From: Pelorhabdus rhamnosifermentans
GTDB lineage: Bacteria; Bacillota; Negativicutes; UMGS1260
Length of the DNA stretch: 64,000 bases
Direction: 5' to 3'
Assembly: GCF_018835585.1 (NCBI RefSeq)
Contig: NZ_JAHGVE010000016.1
Coordinates: 45,225 to 109,224 of the forward strand
Under the pieces are notes generated by a model. The model worked only from the letters and a program-made list of their open reading frames with translations, searched no databases and was not told the origin of the DNA. Position 1 is the stretch's first letter, and every line of letters starts with the position of its first letter. The translations under genes and the position numbers were made by a program. Positions 45,191-54,259 of this stretch are shown piece after piece.

Positions 45191-45242
45191 AAAGATTATA
45201 AGGCGAAGGCTGCCTCAACAAGTATAATCTTTTGAGACAGCC
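45191..45242 (-). ncRNA. Possible pseudoknotted RNA element before allH
   Basis: On the minus strand an 11-bp stem (GGCTGTCTCAA with TTGAGGCAGCC) encloses a 13-base loop. Bases of that loop (AAGATTATA) are complementary to TATAATCTT 8 bases downstream of the stem. The arrangement is that of an H-type pseudoknot or of two exclusive hairpins. No T run follows, so it is not a plain terminator. It could control or process RNA between the permease and allH. Confidence 0.45.
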
Positions 45243-45266
45243 CCTTATCATGGTTATTTTAATATC

Positions 45267-46667
45267 TCACTCAAAAATTGTTCCTTTTTTGAACCTGGAA
45301 TCTTTATAGGCATATTTCATCAAAAACATATACGAAATACCTGCTACAACAAAACCGATAATCCAGGCCAGTTCTACTTTTAAAAATGCGGCGCCGGCGC
45401 CAATCAGCATGGCAATAATCGCACAGGGGTTATAACCGCTGAACTGGCCGACTTGCTTGTACAATTCTGTAATATCAATTTTTTGCTTCCTTAATACATA
45501 ATACTCAATCAACAAAATTGAAACAATGGGTCCTAAGAAGGCGGAATAGATAAGAATAAACGTTCCAAGACCTTCCGCCGAAGAATCTTGTACAAGCACC
45601 CATGGACAAGCACATAAAGCTAAAAATCCAGATATAGTAACAGCTACCTTGTATTTCACTTTTGTGATAAGAGTAATAACATAAGTCGGCGGAATGATAT
45701 TTGCCACCATGTTTACTGCTATCGCCCCCATAACAATAAACGCCGAAACTAAGAAGGTGATATATGAATTATTGATGACGATGGCAAAGGCTTTCACCGG
45801 ATTAGAAATACCCGTTGCCGAAGCAAGCATTGCGCCAATACAAAGCACAAAACCATAAGCCATTAGAATGGGCAGAAAATATAAAAAGCTCCGTTTTCCA
45901 TTACTGATACCAGATTTTAATTCTCGAGAATAATCGGCTGCGCTCAAAAAGATGGCTGCATAATTTCCCATAAACATCATAATAAAGGCAAAGAACGGCA
46001 AACCCCATGTTCCTTGTGCATAAACCCATTTTTCCATAATAACAGCACTATGAGAAGTCAAAAGAAGCACGAATACATAGAGAAGCGCCAGCATGATGAC
46101 AGTGGAGATAACCGATTCCACCCACTTAATGGCATGAAAGCCATAGAGAGAAAGTATGATTTGCACTGCCTGCAAAATTACGAAACAGACAAATATGTTG
46201 TCAAAAGCCCCTCCAGAAACAATCTTGACAATTTCATTTAAAGCAGTACCACCTATCCAGCTCTGAAAACCATACCAAACAATAGCGGGAATACCACGCA
46301 AAAGAGAGGACACCACACAACCTTTCAGTCCAAAAGACATTCTAAGCTGTACAACATAAGGGATACCCGTTTTATATCCCAGTCTGTCGTTTAGGGCAAA
46401 TACCGTAGAAATAATTCCGATTGCGATAATAGCTGCTGCAAAGGTCTGAAAAATATTTAATGTTGCGATTCCGGCTACAATTAAACTAGAGCCAAGAGTC
46501 ATATTGCCTAAATTTACGCCATCGCCCAACCACATAAACATATAATTTATCGGCCCAACCGTCCTGTCTTCCGGCATTTTCGGGATGAGAGACTCGTCTA
46601 CTCCCATATTCTGCGACACTTGCGCAACATTTAGATTGCTGTTTTTTTCATTGGTATACACTGTCAT
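45267..46667 (-). CDS. NCS1-family permease, probable allantoin importer
   Basis: A 466-aa transporter with about 12 helices. It has the NCS1 start (RTVGPINYMFMWLGDGVNLGNMTLGSSLI), the substrate-region FGLKGCVVSSLLRGIPAIVWYGFQSWIGG and SAADYSRELKSG. NCS1 carriers move allantoin, uracil, cytosine and related compounds. Its place between two allantoinase genes and allH makes allantoin the best guess. Sequence alone would also allow cytosine or uracil. AGAAGGTG precedes the ATG. Confidence 0.85.
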   Translation of the reverse strand: MTVYTNEKNSNLNVAQVSQNMGVDESLIPKMPEDRTVGPINYMFMWLGDGVNLGNMTLGSSLIVAGIATLNIFQTFAAAIIAIGIISTVFALNDRLGYKTGIPYVVQLRMSFGLKGCVVSSLLRGIPAIVWYGFQSWIGGTALNEIVKIVSGGAFDNIFVCFVILQAVQIILSLYGFHAIKWVESVISTVIMLALLYVFVLLLTSHSAVIMEKWVYAQGTWGLPFFAFIMMFMGNYAAIFLSAADYSRELKSGISNGKRSFLYFLPILMAYGFVLCIGAMLASATGISNPVKAFAIVINNSYITFLVSAFIVMGAIAVNMVANIIPPTYVITLITKVKYKVAVTISGFLALCACPWVLVQDSSAEGLGTFILIYSAFLGPIVSILLIEYYVLRKQKIDITELYKQVGQFSGYNPCAIIAMLIGAGAAFLKVELAWIIGFVVAGISYMFLMKYAYKDSRFKKGTIFE

Positions 46668-46703
46668 TAATCACACCTTCTCTCTATTTTTTATCGATAG
46701 TGA

Positions 46704-48056
46704 TTAGAAACTAGGTCTTAAGAGTTTGCCAATAGGTCTTGATACAATTTTTCCATCTTTAAAAACAGTTGTTCCTCTGAGAATAGTTTGAACTACTGCC
46801 CCATGGAAACTGTCCCCGACATATGGACTTACCTTATGTTTATAGAACAGATCCTCAGCCTGCAAAGTGAACTGCTTGTCCAAGTCTACCAGTGCAAAGT
46901 CCCCGTCATAACCAACAGCGATTTTTCCTTTACCCTTGATTTTAAATATCTCATTAACCTTGTGCGAAGTTAGTTCTGCAATATCTGTTAGCGGAACTTT
47001 TCTTTCTCGATAGGCATGGGTCAGCAGACCGGTAAGCGTTGTCTGACAAGCAGAAATTCCGCCCCAAACCTTCAAAAACGGACCGTTTTTCAGCTTCGGA
47101 TCGCAAGGGGAATGGTCGGAAGAAACAAAGTCAATCTCGCCATTGAGCAGTTTACCCCACATTTTCGCCTGGTTCTGCGCATCACGGATCGGCGGCGAAC
47201 ACTTAGCAATCGTTCCCAAACGTTCCACGTCCTCATCCGTAAGGATAAGATAATGACCAATCGTTTCACACTGAACATCAACGCCTCTTTTTCTTGCCTC
47301 GGTAACAAGCTCGACGGACCTTGCCAGACTAACATGGGCAATAATCAATTTACAGCCGGTTCCTTCGGCAAAAGCAATCATACGGGAAACACTTTCAATT
47401 TCAGTAATAGGAGCATGAGCGGCAAAATAATCCCTTACCCCCGTTCGATTCTGAGCAAGAGCAAGTTCCGTGAATTTTTTAGTAAGCTGCGCATTTTCAC
47501 AGTGTACCATTAACGGCAGGCCCAATTTAGCCAGTCTTTCCATACCAACGAGTGCCGTATAATCATCGGCTCCTTCAAATTCATCAATACCACTGAAACA
47601 AGAGAATGCCTTAAAGCCAATAACGCCGCATTCGGCAAGTTCTTCAAGCTTATCTAAATTTCCAGGCGTAAACCCTCCCCAAAATCCGTAATCTACTAAA
47701 GATTCTTTTTGTGCCACAGCAAGCTTGGCCTGAAAATTCTTAGCATCTAGTGTGCAAGGATTGCAATTAAGCGGCATATCAAAGTAAGCTACACCACCAC
47801 CAGCAGCCAAGGCAGAACTTCCGGTTTTGATGGTCTCCCATTCCGTTCTTCCCGGATCGTTAAAATGCACATGCCCATCTGTCGCGCCGGCAAATACATA
47901 TTTGCCGGCTGCGTCAACTGTTTCCGCAGCACTGCCCATAATTTCAGGCGCTATTTCTGCAATGATTCCATCATAAACAGCAACATCCAACTTCTTGATC
48001 CCATCAGGAAAAACCAAATTCCCATTTCGAATAACTAAGTCGTAACGCTTGCCCAA
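46704..48056 (-). CDS. allB: Allantoinase (AllB-like copy)
   Basis: A 450-aa cyclic amidohydrolase. Metal ligands are in DGHVHFNDPG, the carboxylated lysine in GVIGFKAF, then MVHCENA, AHVS and SSDHSPC. The segment KCSPPIRDAQNQAKMWGKLLNGEID and the ending KVSPYVG closely resemble E. coli AllB. It hydrolyses allantoin to allantoate. The start is a TTG with AAAGGAGGG upstream. It follows the second allantoinase-like gene by 18 bases. Confidence 0.9.
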   Translation of the reverse strand: MGKRYDLVIRNGNLVFPDGIKKLDVAVYDGIIAEIAPEIMGSAAETVDAAGKYVFAGATDGHVHFNDPGRTEWETIKTGSSALAAGGGVAYFDMPLNCNPCTLDAKNFQAKLAVAQKESLVDYGFWGGFTPGNLDKLEELAECGVIGFKAFSCFSGIDEFEGADDYTALVGMERLAKLGLPLMVHCENAQLTKKFTELALAQNRTGVRDYFAAHAPITEIESVSRMIAFAEGTGCKLIIAHVSLARSVELVTEARKRGVDVQCETIGHYLILTDEDVERLGTIAKCSPPIRDAQNQAKMWGKLLNGEIDFVSSDHSPCDPKLKNGPFLKVWGGISACQTTLTGLLTHAYRERKVPLTDIAELTSHKVNEIFKIKGKGKIAVGYDGDFALVDLDKQFTLQAEDLFYKHKVSPYVGDSFHGAVVQTILRGTTVFKDGKIVSRPIGKLLRPSF

Positions 48057-48074
48057 AATAAACCCTCCTTTGGT

Positions 48075-49436
48075 TTATTTATTTGTTTTTTTTACAAATT
48101 GTCCAAAGCCTTTTTGACCGACCAGCTGGCCATTTTCGGTGACAACTTGCCCTCTGACCAAAGTACATACAGGCAATCCAACGCCCTTTAAACCAACAAA
48201 TGCCGAAATTTTATTAACATAGTATAACGAATCAGGCGTGATTTCCCATTCCTTTTTCGTATCAAAGATAACCAGATCGGCATCGAAACCAACTTTGATA
48301 GCCCCCTTTTTCCCGTATATACCGAACGCCTTGGCCGGACCTTCGCTTAAAGCTCTGGCCAATATTGTCGGGCAATATCCTCTTTTTACCACACCTTCAC
48401 TAAAAACAGCCTGCATTGTACTCTGTATACTGCTGAGACCACCCCAAGCGCCAAATATTCCATGAGTCTCCTCACTTTTTTCACTCAACTCACAAGGGGA
48501 ATGATCTGAACCAATACAGCTTAATGTACCGTTTTCAACATATTTCCACAATTCTTCTACCGCAGCAGCTTCCCTAAGAGGTGGCGCACATTTAAACAAA
48601 CTGCCGTTTTTGAGTACATCCTGATCAGTAAAAGCCAGATAATGACCACAAGTTTCGCCGGTAACATCCACACCATTCATCTGTGCCTCCTGAATGGCCT
48701 TGGCAACTCTCGGATGGCTTACATGGCAGATATGCACTTTGGCTTTCAGTGTCCTAGCCAATTCGATAATATTTTCCGTTGCGATCAGTTCGGCTATGAC
48801 CGGCCGCGAATCAAGGAAATCCTGCCAATTATTCTGTTTTTTGCGCTGCGCCCGTTGTTCTTCCCATTTGATAATGGAATAATCCTCGCAATGGAACCCA
48901 GCACGGGCATCACAGGTTTTCAGAATTTCCAGCGCCTCTTTAGCCTGTCCGATTGAAAGCGTCACATAATCCGGAGAAACCGGACCGATAAAGGATTTGA
49001 AAGCAACACACCCTTTGGCATTCAATTCCTTTAAAGAAGCAAAATTATAGTCGACGAGTCCGCCCCAAAAACAATAATCTACATAGGCATTCGGAGCAAC
49101 ATGAGCCAATTTTTTATCAAAAATATATCCGTCTGTAAGAGCCGGCTCATTCTGCAAAGGCATGTCTACGACTGTAGTATATCCTCCTACGGCCGCCGCA
49201 GCAGTTCCATGAGCATAATCCTCCCGCCAATTATAACCGGGATCATTCAGATGTGCATGGCTGTCGATAGCACCTGGAAACACATAGTTTCCCTTAACAT
49301 CCATAACTCTTTTGGCCTCGAGAGAAGTACCAGGCGCAACTATTGCTGCTATTTTGCCGTCCTGAACACAAATACTCGCCGCAAAAACCCTGTCTGATGC
49401 AACAACCTTTCCATTTTTAACAACCAGATCAAACAC
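48075..49436 (-). CDS. Allantoinase-like cyclic amidohydrolase (second copy)
   Basis: About 453 aa, a paralogue of the next gene but clearly diverged. The metal motif reads DSHAHLNDPGYNWRED, the lysine is in GCVAFKSF, then GFHCEDY, CHVSHPRVAK and GSDHSPCELSE. The start is a GTG at 49436 preceded by AGGGGAGG; the frame to 49457 contains that site. It could be a second allantoinase with another stereo-preference, or act on a related hydantoin or ureide. Confidence 0.87.
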   Translation of the reverse strand: MFDLVVKNGKVVASDRVFAASICVQDGKIAAIVAPGTSLEAKRVMDVKGNYVFPGAIDSHAHLNDPGYNWREDYAHGTAAAAVGGYTTVVDMPLQNEPALTDGYIFDKKLAHVAPNAYVDYCFWGGLVDYNFASLKELNAKGCVAFKSFIGPVSPDYVTLSIGQAKEALEILKTCDARAGFHCEDYSIIKWEEQRAQRKKQNNWQDFLDSRPVIAELIATENIIELARTLKAKVHICHVSHPRVAKAIQEAQMNGVDVTGETCGHYLAFTDQDVLKNGSLFKCAPPLREAAAVEELWKYVENGTLSCIGSDHSPCELSEKSEETHGIFGAWGGLSSIQSTMQAVFSEGVVKRGYCPTILARALSEGPAKAFGIYGKKGAIKVGFDADLVIFDTKKEWEITPDSLYYVNKISAFVGLKGVGLPVCTLVRGQVVTENGQLVGQKGFGQFVKKTNK

Positions 49437-49509
49437 TGTAAGACCTCCCCTTATCAATATTTTGAGTCTGTCTTGGACAGAAGGTACGCGTCACGTCTCT
49501 TACGGTTAT

Positions 49510-50559
49510 TTATTTGGCAAAAGCCCCTTTGTGGTCATAGAGATTGCGATGGATGACATCGGAAACAAGATAATTGTAAATTTCGTCCACAATCTCGATG
49601 CCGTTTCTCTCGCTCTCCTCTTCCCGTAGCAGGCTCCGCTGACCCGGATAATAAACCTTAGTAAATCCAGGTGCCGGCTTAATCTTATTCAGCTCGTCCA
49701 TCATATTAGTAATATTCTGTAAAAATTGATTCAAATCGGTAAAGTAAGCTGGATTTATGACAATATTCAATTGCCCTAAATTTCGGTCTTCCCGTAAATC
49801 ATGGTACATGGAAGTTACTTTATTACCATAGGGAAGCCCTAATAATACCCCCGACAATACATCAACCATCATTTGCAGCGCATATCCCTTTGGACCGGCA
49901 ATCGGTACTAAGGACGCTACTTTAAATGGATCGGTGGCAGAATTGCCATCTGCATCTATAGCCCAAGTATCAGGAATGGTTGCATGCCTCGAACGCGCAT
50001 CGAGTATTTTGCCCCAAGCCTGTATCGTTGTAGCCAAATCCATCATCAGAATCCGGCCGTCTTGGCCTCGCGTGGCAAATGCGATTGGATGCGTTCCATA
50101 GTAAGATTCGGCACCGCCGTATGGAGCTGCCATCGGATCAGATTGGCACATAGCAATCCCGATCAGATTTTCCCGTGCCGCTTGCTGCACAAAATAAGAT
50201 AATGCGCCCGTATGTCCGACACGTCTGACACCGATAATCGATATCCCTGTTTTTTTTGCCATCGCTATGCCCTTATCCATAGCTAGTTTGGCAGCAACAT
50301 GACCCGAACCATTATCGCCATCAAAAATTCCACTACAAGGCCCTGTTTCTTTATACGAAAAATTAGGATGGGTATTCGTACCCCCTTTCGAGATTCTTTC
50401 CGCATAATATTCTACGCGCATAGCTCCATGTGAATGAATTCCTCTGGCATCTGCATGCACCAAAACGTCGGCAACAATATCGGCATGTTCTTCTTCCAAA
50501 CCTGCTCTGTGAAGTTTTTTCTTCATTAATTCTTTTAACTCAGCCCTTGATAATCTCAT
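49510..50559 (-). CDS. allD: Ureidoglycolate dehydrogenase (NAD+)
   Basis: A 349-aa member of the malate/L-lactate dehydrogenase family, the same length as E. coli AllD and similar all along: LVHADARGIHSHGAMRVEYYAERISKGGTN, GVRRVGHTGALSYFVQQAAREN, MCQSDPMAAPYGGAESYYGT and the end GIEIVDEIYNYLVSD. It oxidises (S)-ureidoglycolate to oxalurate. The start at 50559 has GGAGG 8 bases upstream. It follows allC by about 40 bases. Confidence 0.95.
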   Translation of the reverse strand: MRLSRAELKELMKKKLHRAGLEEEHADIVADVLVHADARGIHSHGAMRVEYYAERISKGGTNTHPNFSYKETGPCSGIFDGDNGSGHVAAKLAMDKGIAMAKKTGISIIGVRRVGHTGALSYFVQQAARENLIGIAMCQSDPMAAPYGGAESYYGTHPIAFATRGQDGRILMMDLATTIQAWGKILDARSRHATIPDTWAIDADGNSATDPFKVASLVPIAGPKGYALQMMVDVLSGVLLGLPYGNKVTSMYHDLREDRNLGQLNIVINPAYFTDLNQFLQNITNMMDELNKIKPAPGFTKVYYPGQRSLLREEESERNGIEIVDEIYNYLVSDVIHRNLYDHKGAFAK

Positions 50560-50600
50560 ATCATGCACCTCCAAAATAATATAATGTCTATTTTCATAAA

Positions 50601-51839
50601 TCAGTCTATATAAGCTAATTCATACAATGTGCCCACTAACGCTTTTACCCCATCCGCCAAGTCGCCAGGATTTGTATATTCCAATGGGGAATGACTAATT
50701 CCCTTATGACTTGGAACAAATAACATCGCCGTCGGTATTGCCCTGGCCATGATCTGTGAATCATGGCCTGCACCGCTATGCATTATTTTATAGCTTAGCC
50801 CATTCTTCTCACACTGCCCTTTCAGCACTTTCACAATTCCAGGATCCATGGGAACCGGATCAGCATCCATCCACATATCAATATGAATATCTACTCCCGC
50901 CTGAGCAGCAATTTCCCTCATTCTGGCAGTTACATTTTCAGTAAATTCAACCAAAATGTTTTTATCCGTATGCCGTGCATCTAAAGTAAATAAAGTTTTT
51001 CCCGGAACAACATTTACAATATTAGGTTCCACATCTACTTTGCCGATGGTAGCCACCAGCGGATCGCCATAATTTTTCGTTATGGCTATAACTTCACAAA
51101 TCATTCGGCTTGCCGCATAAATGGCATCTCTGCGATAGCCCATAGGAGTCGTCCCCGCATGATTGGCTTCGCCGATAATCTCAATAGTGAAACGTCGTTG
51201 ACCTACAATATGTTCAACAATTCCTACCGATTTTTTTTCAATTTCCAAAACGCCACCCTGTTCTACGTGTACTTCCAAAAATGCCTTTAAATCTTTACGC
51301 AAAGCACTGCCTTCCGGCCTAAAAGCAAAACCGGCTTTCCTCATAGCCTCAACAAAGAGAATCCCATCAAAATCAACCATTTTTTCCACATCTTCACGTT
51401 TAGCAATACCTAAAATATTCTTGGACCCCCAAAAAACATAAGGGAATCTGCTGCCTTCCTCTTCGGCCATCGATACCACTTCCACATTGCGCAAGGGTTG
51501 TCCATAATGCTTTTTCAAATACATAAGCGCAATAATTCCGGCAACTATTCCAAACTGACCGTCATATAGCCCGCCATTTTTTACCGTGTCAATATGTGAA
51601 CCTGTTAAAATAGTTTGATCCGGGTATTTGGTTCCTGCTAATCGTCCAAACAAATTACCAACGTCATCATATTGAACAGCAAGACCTTTTTGCTGCATAT
51701 ACTGTTCCAGCGCTTTCTGCGCTTCAGTCCACTCCGGTCGATACAGGAAGCGCGAGACTCCACCTTCAGGATCTTTGCCATACTCGCCCAGCCACTTCAA
51801 AAGTTTCTCGGTTTCCTGTCCAAAATCAAACGTATTCAT
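50601..51839 (-). CDS. allC: Allantoate amidohydrolase
   Basis: A 412-aa M20-family zinc hydrolase. The metal ligands lie in TGSHIDTVKNGGLYDG, AEEEGSRFPY, LEVHVEQGGVLE and SGAGHDSQIMA, and the dimerisation lid is in EANHAGTTPMGYRRDA. It converts allantoate to (S)-ureidoglycine, ammonia and CO2. It is the first gene of the minus-strand allantoin transcript. GGAGGGG stands before the ATG. Upstream lie an AT-rich promoter region and a 13-bp inverted repeat. Confidence 0.93.
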   Translation of the reverse strand: MNTFDFGQETEKLLKWLGEYGKDPEGGVSRFLYRPEWTEAQKALEQYMQQKGLAVQYDDVGNLFGRLAGTKYPDQTILTGSHIDTVKNGGLYDGQFGIVAGIIALMYLKKHYGQPLRNVEVVSMAEEEGSRFPYVFWGSKNILGIAKREDVEKMVDFDGILFVEAMRKAGFAFRPEGSALRKDLKAFLEVHVEQGGVLEIEKKSVGIVEHIVGQRRFTIEIIGEANHAGTTPMGYRRDAIYAASRMICEVIAITKNYGDPLVATIGKVDVEPNIVNVVPGKTLFTLDARHTDKNILVEFTENVTARMREIAAQAGVDIHIDMWMDADPVPMDPGIVKVLKGQCEKNGLSYKIMHSGAGHDSQIMARAIPTAMLFVPSHKGISHSPLEYTNPGDLADGVKALVGTLYELAYID

Positions 51840-51876
51840 TGTTCCCCTCCGTCAAATTATATTTTTCATATTATAC

Positions 51877-51905
51877 AAAAGTCTGAAAAAGGTTTTCAGA
51901 CTTTT
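51877..51905 (-). promoter_or_regulatory. 13-bp dyad at the allC promoter
   Basis: AAAAGTCTGAAAA and its exact complement with a 3-base centre, directly next to a TATAAT-like box (51870-51875) read toward allC. It may be an operator or, with the TTTT that follows on the minus strand, a weak attenuator. Confidence 0.5.
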
Positions 51906-52012
51906 ACGTTGCCCGTCTCAGATCAGTTAATTTTCGGTAAAATCGTATTCATTTCAAAATTTTCCGTTAATTTGTAAGCTAATTATACTGAATTATTCTA
52001 CTTTTCTGCCAG

Positions 52013-52057
52013 TGCATAAATTGCAAATAACTCTAGGAAAAATGTGCAAAATGCATA
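52013..52057. promoter_or_regulatory. Two TGCA-type dyads, candidate PucR sites
   Basis: TGCATAAATTGCA (52013-52025) and TGTGCAAAATGCATA (52043-52057) have TGCA half-sites. Their centres lie 31 bases apart, about three helical turns. A related dyad lies near pucR at 52378-52396. Confidence 0.4.
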
Positions 52058-52060
52058 TAT

Positions 52061-52088
52061 AAAAAAACGGCTGTCATAACAGCCGTTT
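52061..52088 (-). terminator. Terminator-like hairpin upstream of allC
   Basis: A 10-bp stem AAACGGCTGT / ACAGCCGTTT with a 4-base loop, followed on the minus strand by a run of seven T. It lies 220 bases before allC with no known gene behind it, so it may be an attenuator in a long leader. Confidence 0.6.
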
Positions 52089-52377
52089 CATTTATAGATA
52101 ACCTAATTTCCGGAATAATATACTATATAACTAGTAATGATTAAAAATTGTTCCAATTACAACTATCCACAGCCCATGTCTCGTACATCCATTTTATTCG
52201 ATGATGAAAAACTAAAAGTAATCTTGGATTAATCAGTATCAAATACGACCCCTTACTGCGATTAGACATTTCTGTTTGCTTACGGCCCTGACGTATCTTT
52301 TTTATGTGATTGGTAATTCTAAGAAAAAGTCGTTCGCCAACAGAGTACCGATTATGCCAAGTCTATATCATGAAATT
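52089..52377. other. Intergenic sequence between allC and pucR
   Basis: No supported gene. A minus-strand frame of about 70 codons without a start or ribosome binding site is present but was not accepted. The pucR promoter is expected near 52400-52450 but is not clear-cut. Confidence 0.35.
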
Positions 52378-52396
52378 GATATGCATTTCGCATATC
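52378..52396. promoter_or_regulatory. 19-bp dyad upstream of pucR
   Basis: GATATGC, a 5-base centre, then GCATATC: a perfect 7-bp inverted repeat 75 bases before the pucR start. It is a candidate autoregulatory operator. Confidence 0.45.
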
Positions 52397-52471
52397 CCCG
52401 CTAAAAATTGAAAGGGATATATCTAAGTATGTCGAATTAATAATTGTATATTATTAAGACGAGGGATTGAC

Positions 52472-54112
52472 ATGTATCTGCTTATTAAAGATGTTCTACA
52501 ACTTTTTCAAAATAAATCGATCTCCTTGGTTGCAGGTTTTGCCGGATTAGATAACATCGTATCATCCGCAAATATTATGGATGCACCGGATATATTGAAT
52601 TGGGTAAAGCCTGGCGATCTAATATTGACTACTGCCTATATCGTAAAAGACAATCCTGTTTTGCAAGAGCGTTTAATAAGAGAGCTTTCTACCATCGGTG
52701 CCGCTGGACTTGGTATTAAAACGAAGCGGTTTTTACCGGAAATCCCCCCTATCATAAAGAAAACTGCGGAAAAACTTAATTTTCCTATTCTCGATCTGCC
52801 CTTGGATTTATCCTTGTCCGAAATTATGAATCCCATAATCAGCAGTATCGCCGACAAGCAATCTTATGTATTACACCGCACAATTGAAATTCAGAAAACT
52901 TTAAACAGAGTTGCTATTCAAGGCGAAGGACTCCGCTCGATTATAACCTGCCTGAGCACATTAACACAATGTCCTGCAGGATGTTATGACGTCAACGGCG
53001 CGCCCCTCGTCCATTGGGTACCGGAAAAACTCCCGGGAATTGACAATAATATATTAAAGAAATTTGATACCTTCTTAAAACAGAAAGTAACCAACAATGA
53101 CAGTCTCCAAGATTTGTTGGCCCAAACCAAATCTCCCTGTACACAAAATCTTCTTATTGAAAATAACTTCTATTTTATTACTTCCTTTCCCGTTATGTCA
53201 GATAATGAATCCTTTGGGCATATTTCAATTATTCAGATAACCGATACCTTTTTAGACATTAATTGTATTGCTTTAGAACAAACTTGCATTGTAGCAGCCC
53301 TGGATTTTGCAAAACAAAAAGCAATTATCCAAAGTCGCCGAATCTATTCCAGAGATATACTCGAGTATATTTTAATTGATGATCCGTCAAAGTATAATCT
53401 GGATGAAATTCTCTCGGGTTCCAGATTAAAAAAGGCTAAATTTTTTGAATGTTGGATAATTCAAGTGGACGAAAGAGAAACGGTAAATGTTCCCGTCATT
53501 CTGACCCGCCTATACAAAGCAACGCAGCAACTGTTAACATCCACCAATCCTTTGTCAATAGTATCTGAACGAGCAGGCAAAATCATTGTACTGGCAGCGT
53601 CTACTAACGAATTTATAAAAGACCCGCACTTAGGGATAACGCTGCATAATATCTTTCACAATATATACCCAAGCCTTAAAATTTCCATTGGTGTCGGCAC
53701 AATAGCTACTGAGCTAAGTAATGCCCGTCAAAGTTATCATAACGCATTAACCTGTCTGCGCATCGGGCAACAAATTAAAGGAACGGGGCAGGTCACTTTT
53801 CCTTATGAAGTCGCCTGTTATTCTATTCTCGAAAATTATGATTCAGCCGCCCTCGTTTCGCAAATCTTTGACTCTATTATTCAAAAACTAGAAAACTCTG
53901 ACGCCGACTTATTAAAAACACTGGAAAAATATCTTGAATGTGACAAAAGATTAACTGAAACCTCCAACGAACTTTATATCCATAGAAATACTCTTTCTAA
54001 CCGATTAGAGAGAATTGCAGATATAGTAAGTTTGGACTTTAATAACAAAGAATTAGTGTTTTGCCTGCGATTAGCTTTACGGCAACGGAAATTTAACAAA
54101 AGTCATGATTAG
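52472..54112 (+). CDS. pucR: PucR-family transcription regulator of the allantoin cluster
   Basis: A 546-aa regulator. The N-terminal PucR domain (about residues 5-125) contains LVAGFAGLDNIVSSANIMDAPDILNW and GDLILTTAYI. A GAF-like middle part follows, then a GGDEF-like CdaR region. The C-terminal PucR helix-turn-helix is in RLTETSNELYIHRNTLSNRLERI (about residues 490-520). It is divergently oriented to allC, the usual place for a dedicated regulator. In Bacillus PucR activates purine catabolism in response to allantoin-type compounds. GAGGG precedes the ATG. Confidence 0.87.
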   Translation: MYLLIKDVLQLFQNKSISLVAGFAGLDNIVSSANIMDAPDILNWVKPGDLILTTAYIVKDNPVLQERLIRELSTIGAAGLGIKTKRFLPEIPPIIKKTAEKLNFPILDLPLDLSLSEIMNPIISSIADKQSYVLHRTIEIQKTLNRVAIQGEGLRSIITCLSTLTQCPAGCYDVNGAPLVHWVPEKLPGIDNNILKKFDTFLKQKVTNNDSLQDLLAQTKSPCTQNLLIENNFYFITSFPVMSDNESFGHISIIQITDTFLDINCIALEQTCIVAALDFAKQKAIIQSRRIYSRDILEYILIDDPSKYNLDEILSGSRLKKAKFFECWIIQVDERETVNVPVILTRLYKATQQLLTSTNPLSIVSERAGKIIVLAASTNEFIKDPHLGITLHNIFHNIYPSLKISIGVGTIATELSNARQSYHNALTCLRIGQQIKGTGQVTFPYEVACYSILENYDSAALVSQIFDSIIQKLENSDADLLKTLEKYLECDKRLTETSNELYIHRNTLSNRLERIADIVSLDFNNKELVFCLRLALRQRKFNKSHD

Positions 54113-54213
54113 AATGGTCAAAAAAAGTAGCTACAAAAATAAGCGGATTTTATGAATTGAGGAGAGATATCCCAGAGAATAGATCTGCTAGGATATCTAA
54201 AAAATTGTTTAAA

Positions 54214-54250
54214 CCTCCAATGTCAGGTAAAATAAAACTGATATTGGAGG
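54214..54250 (+). promoter_or_regulatory. Hairpin masking a ribosome binding site
   Basis: CCTCCAATGTCAG pairs with CTGATATTGGAGG with one non-standard position. The 3' arm holds a perfect GGAGG located 9 bases before an ATG at 54260. The element could regulate translation of whatever follows. Confidence 0.5.
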
Positions 54251-54259
54251 TATTTTATT

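Noticed and set aside
52120..52370. Minus-strand frame of about 70 codons between pucR and allC
   Set aside because: It lacks a supported start codon or ribosome binding site and matches no family I know. It overlaps likely control elements.
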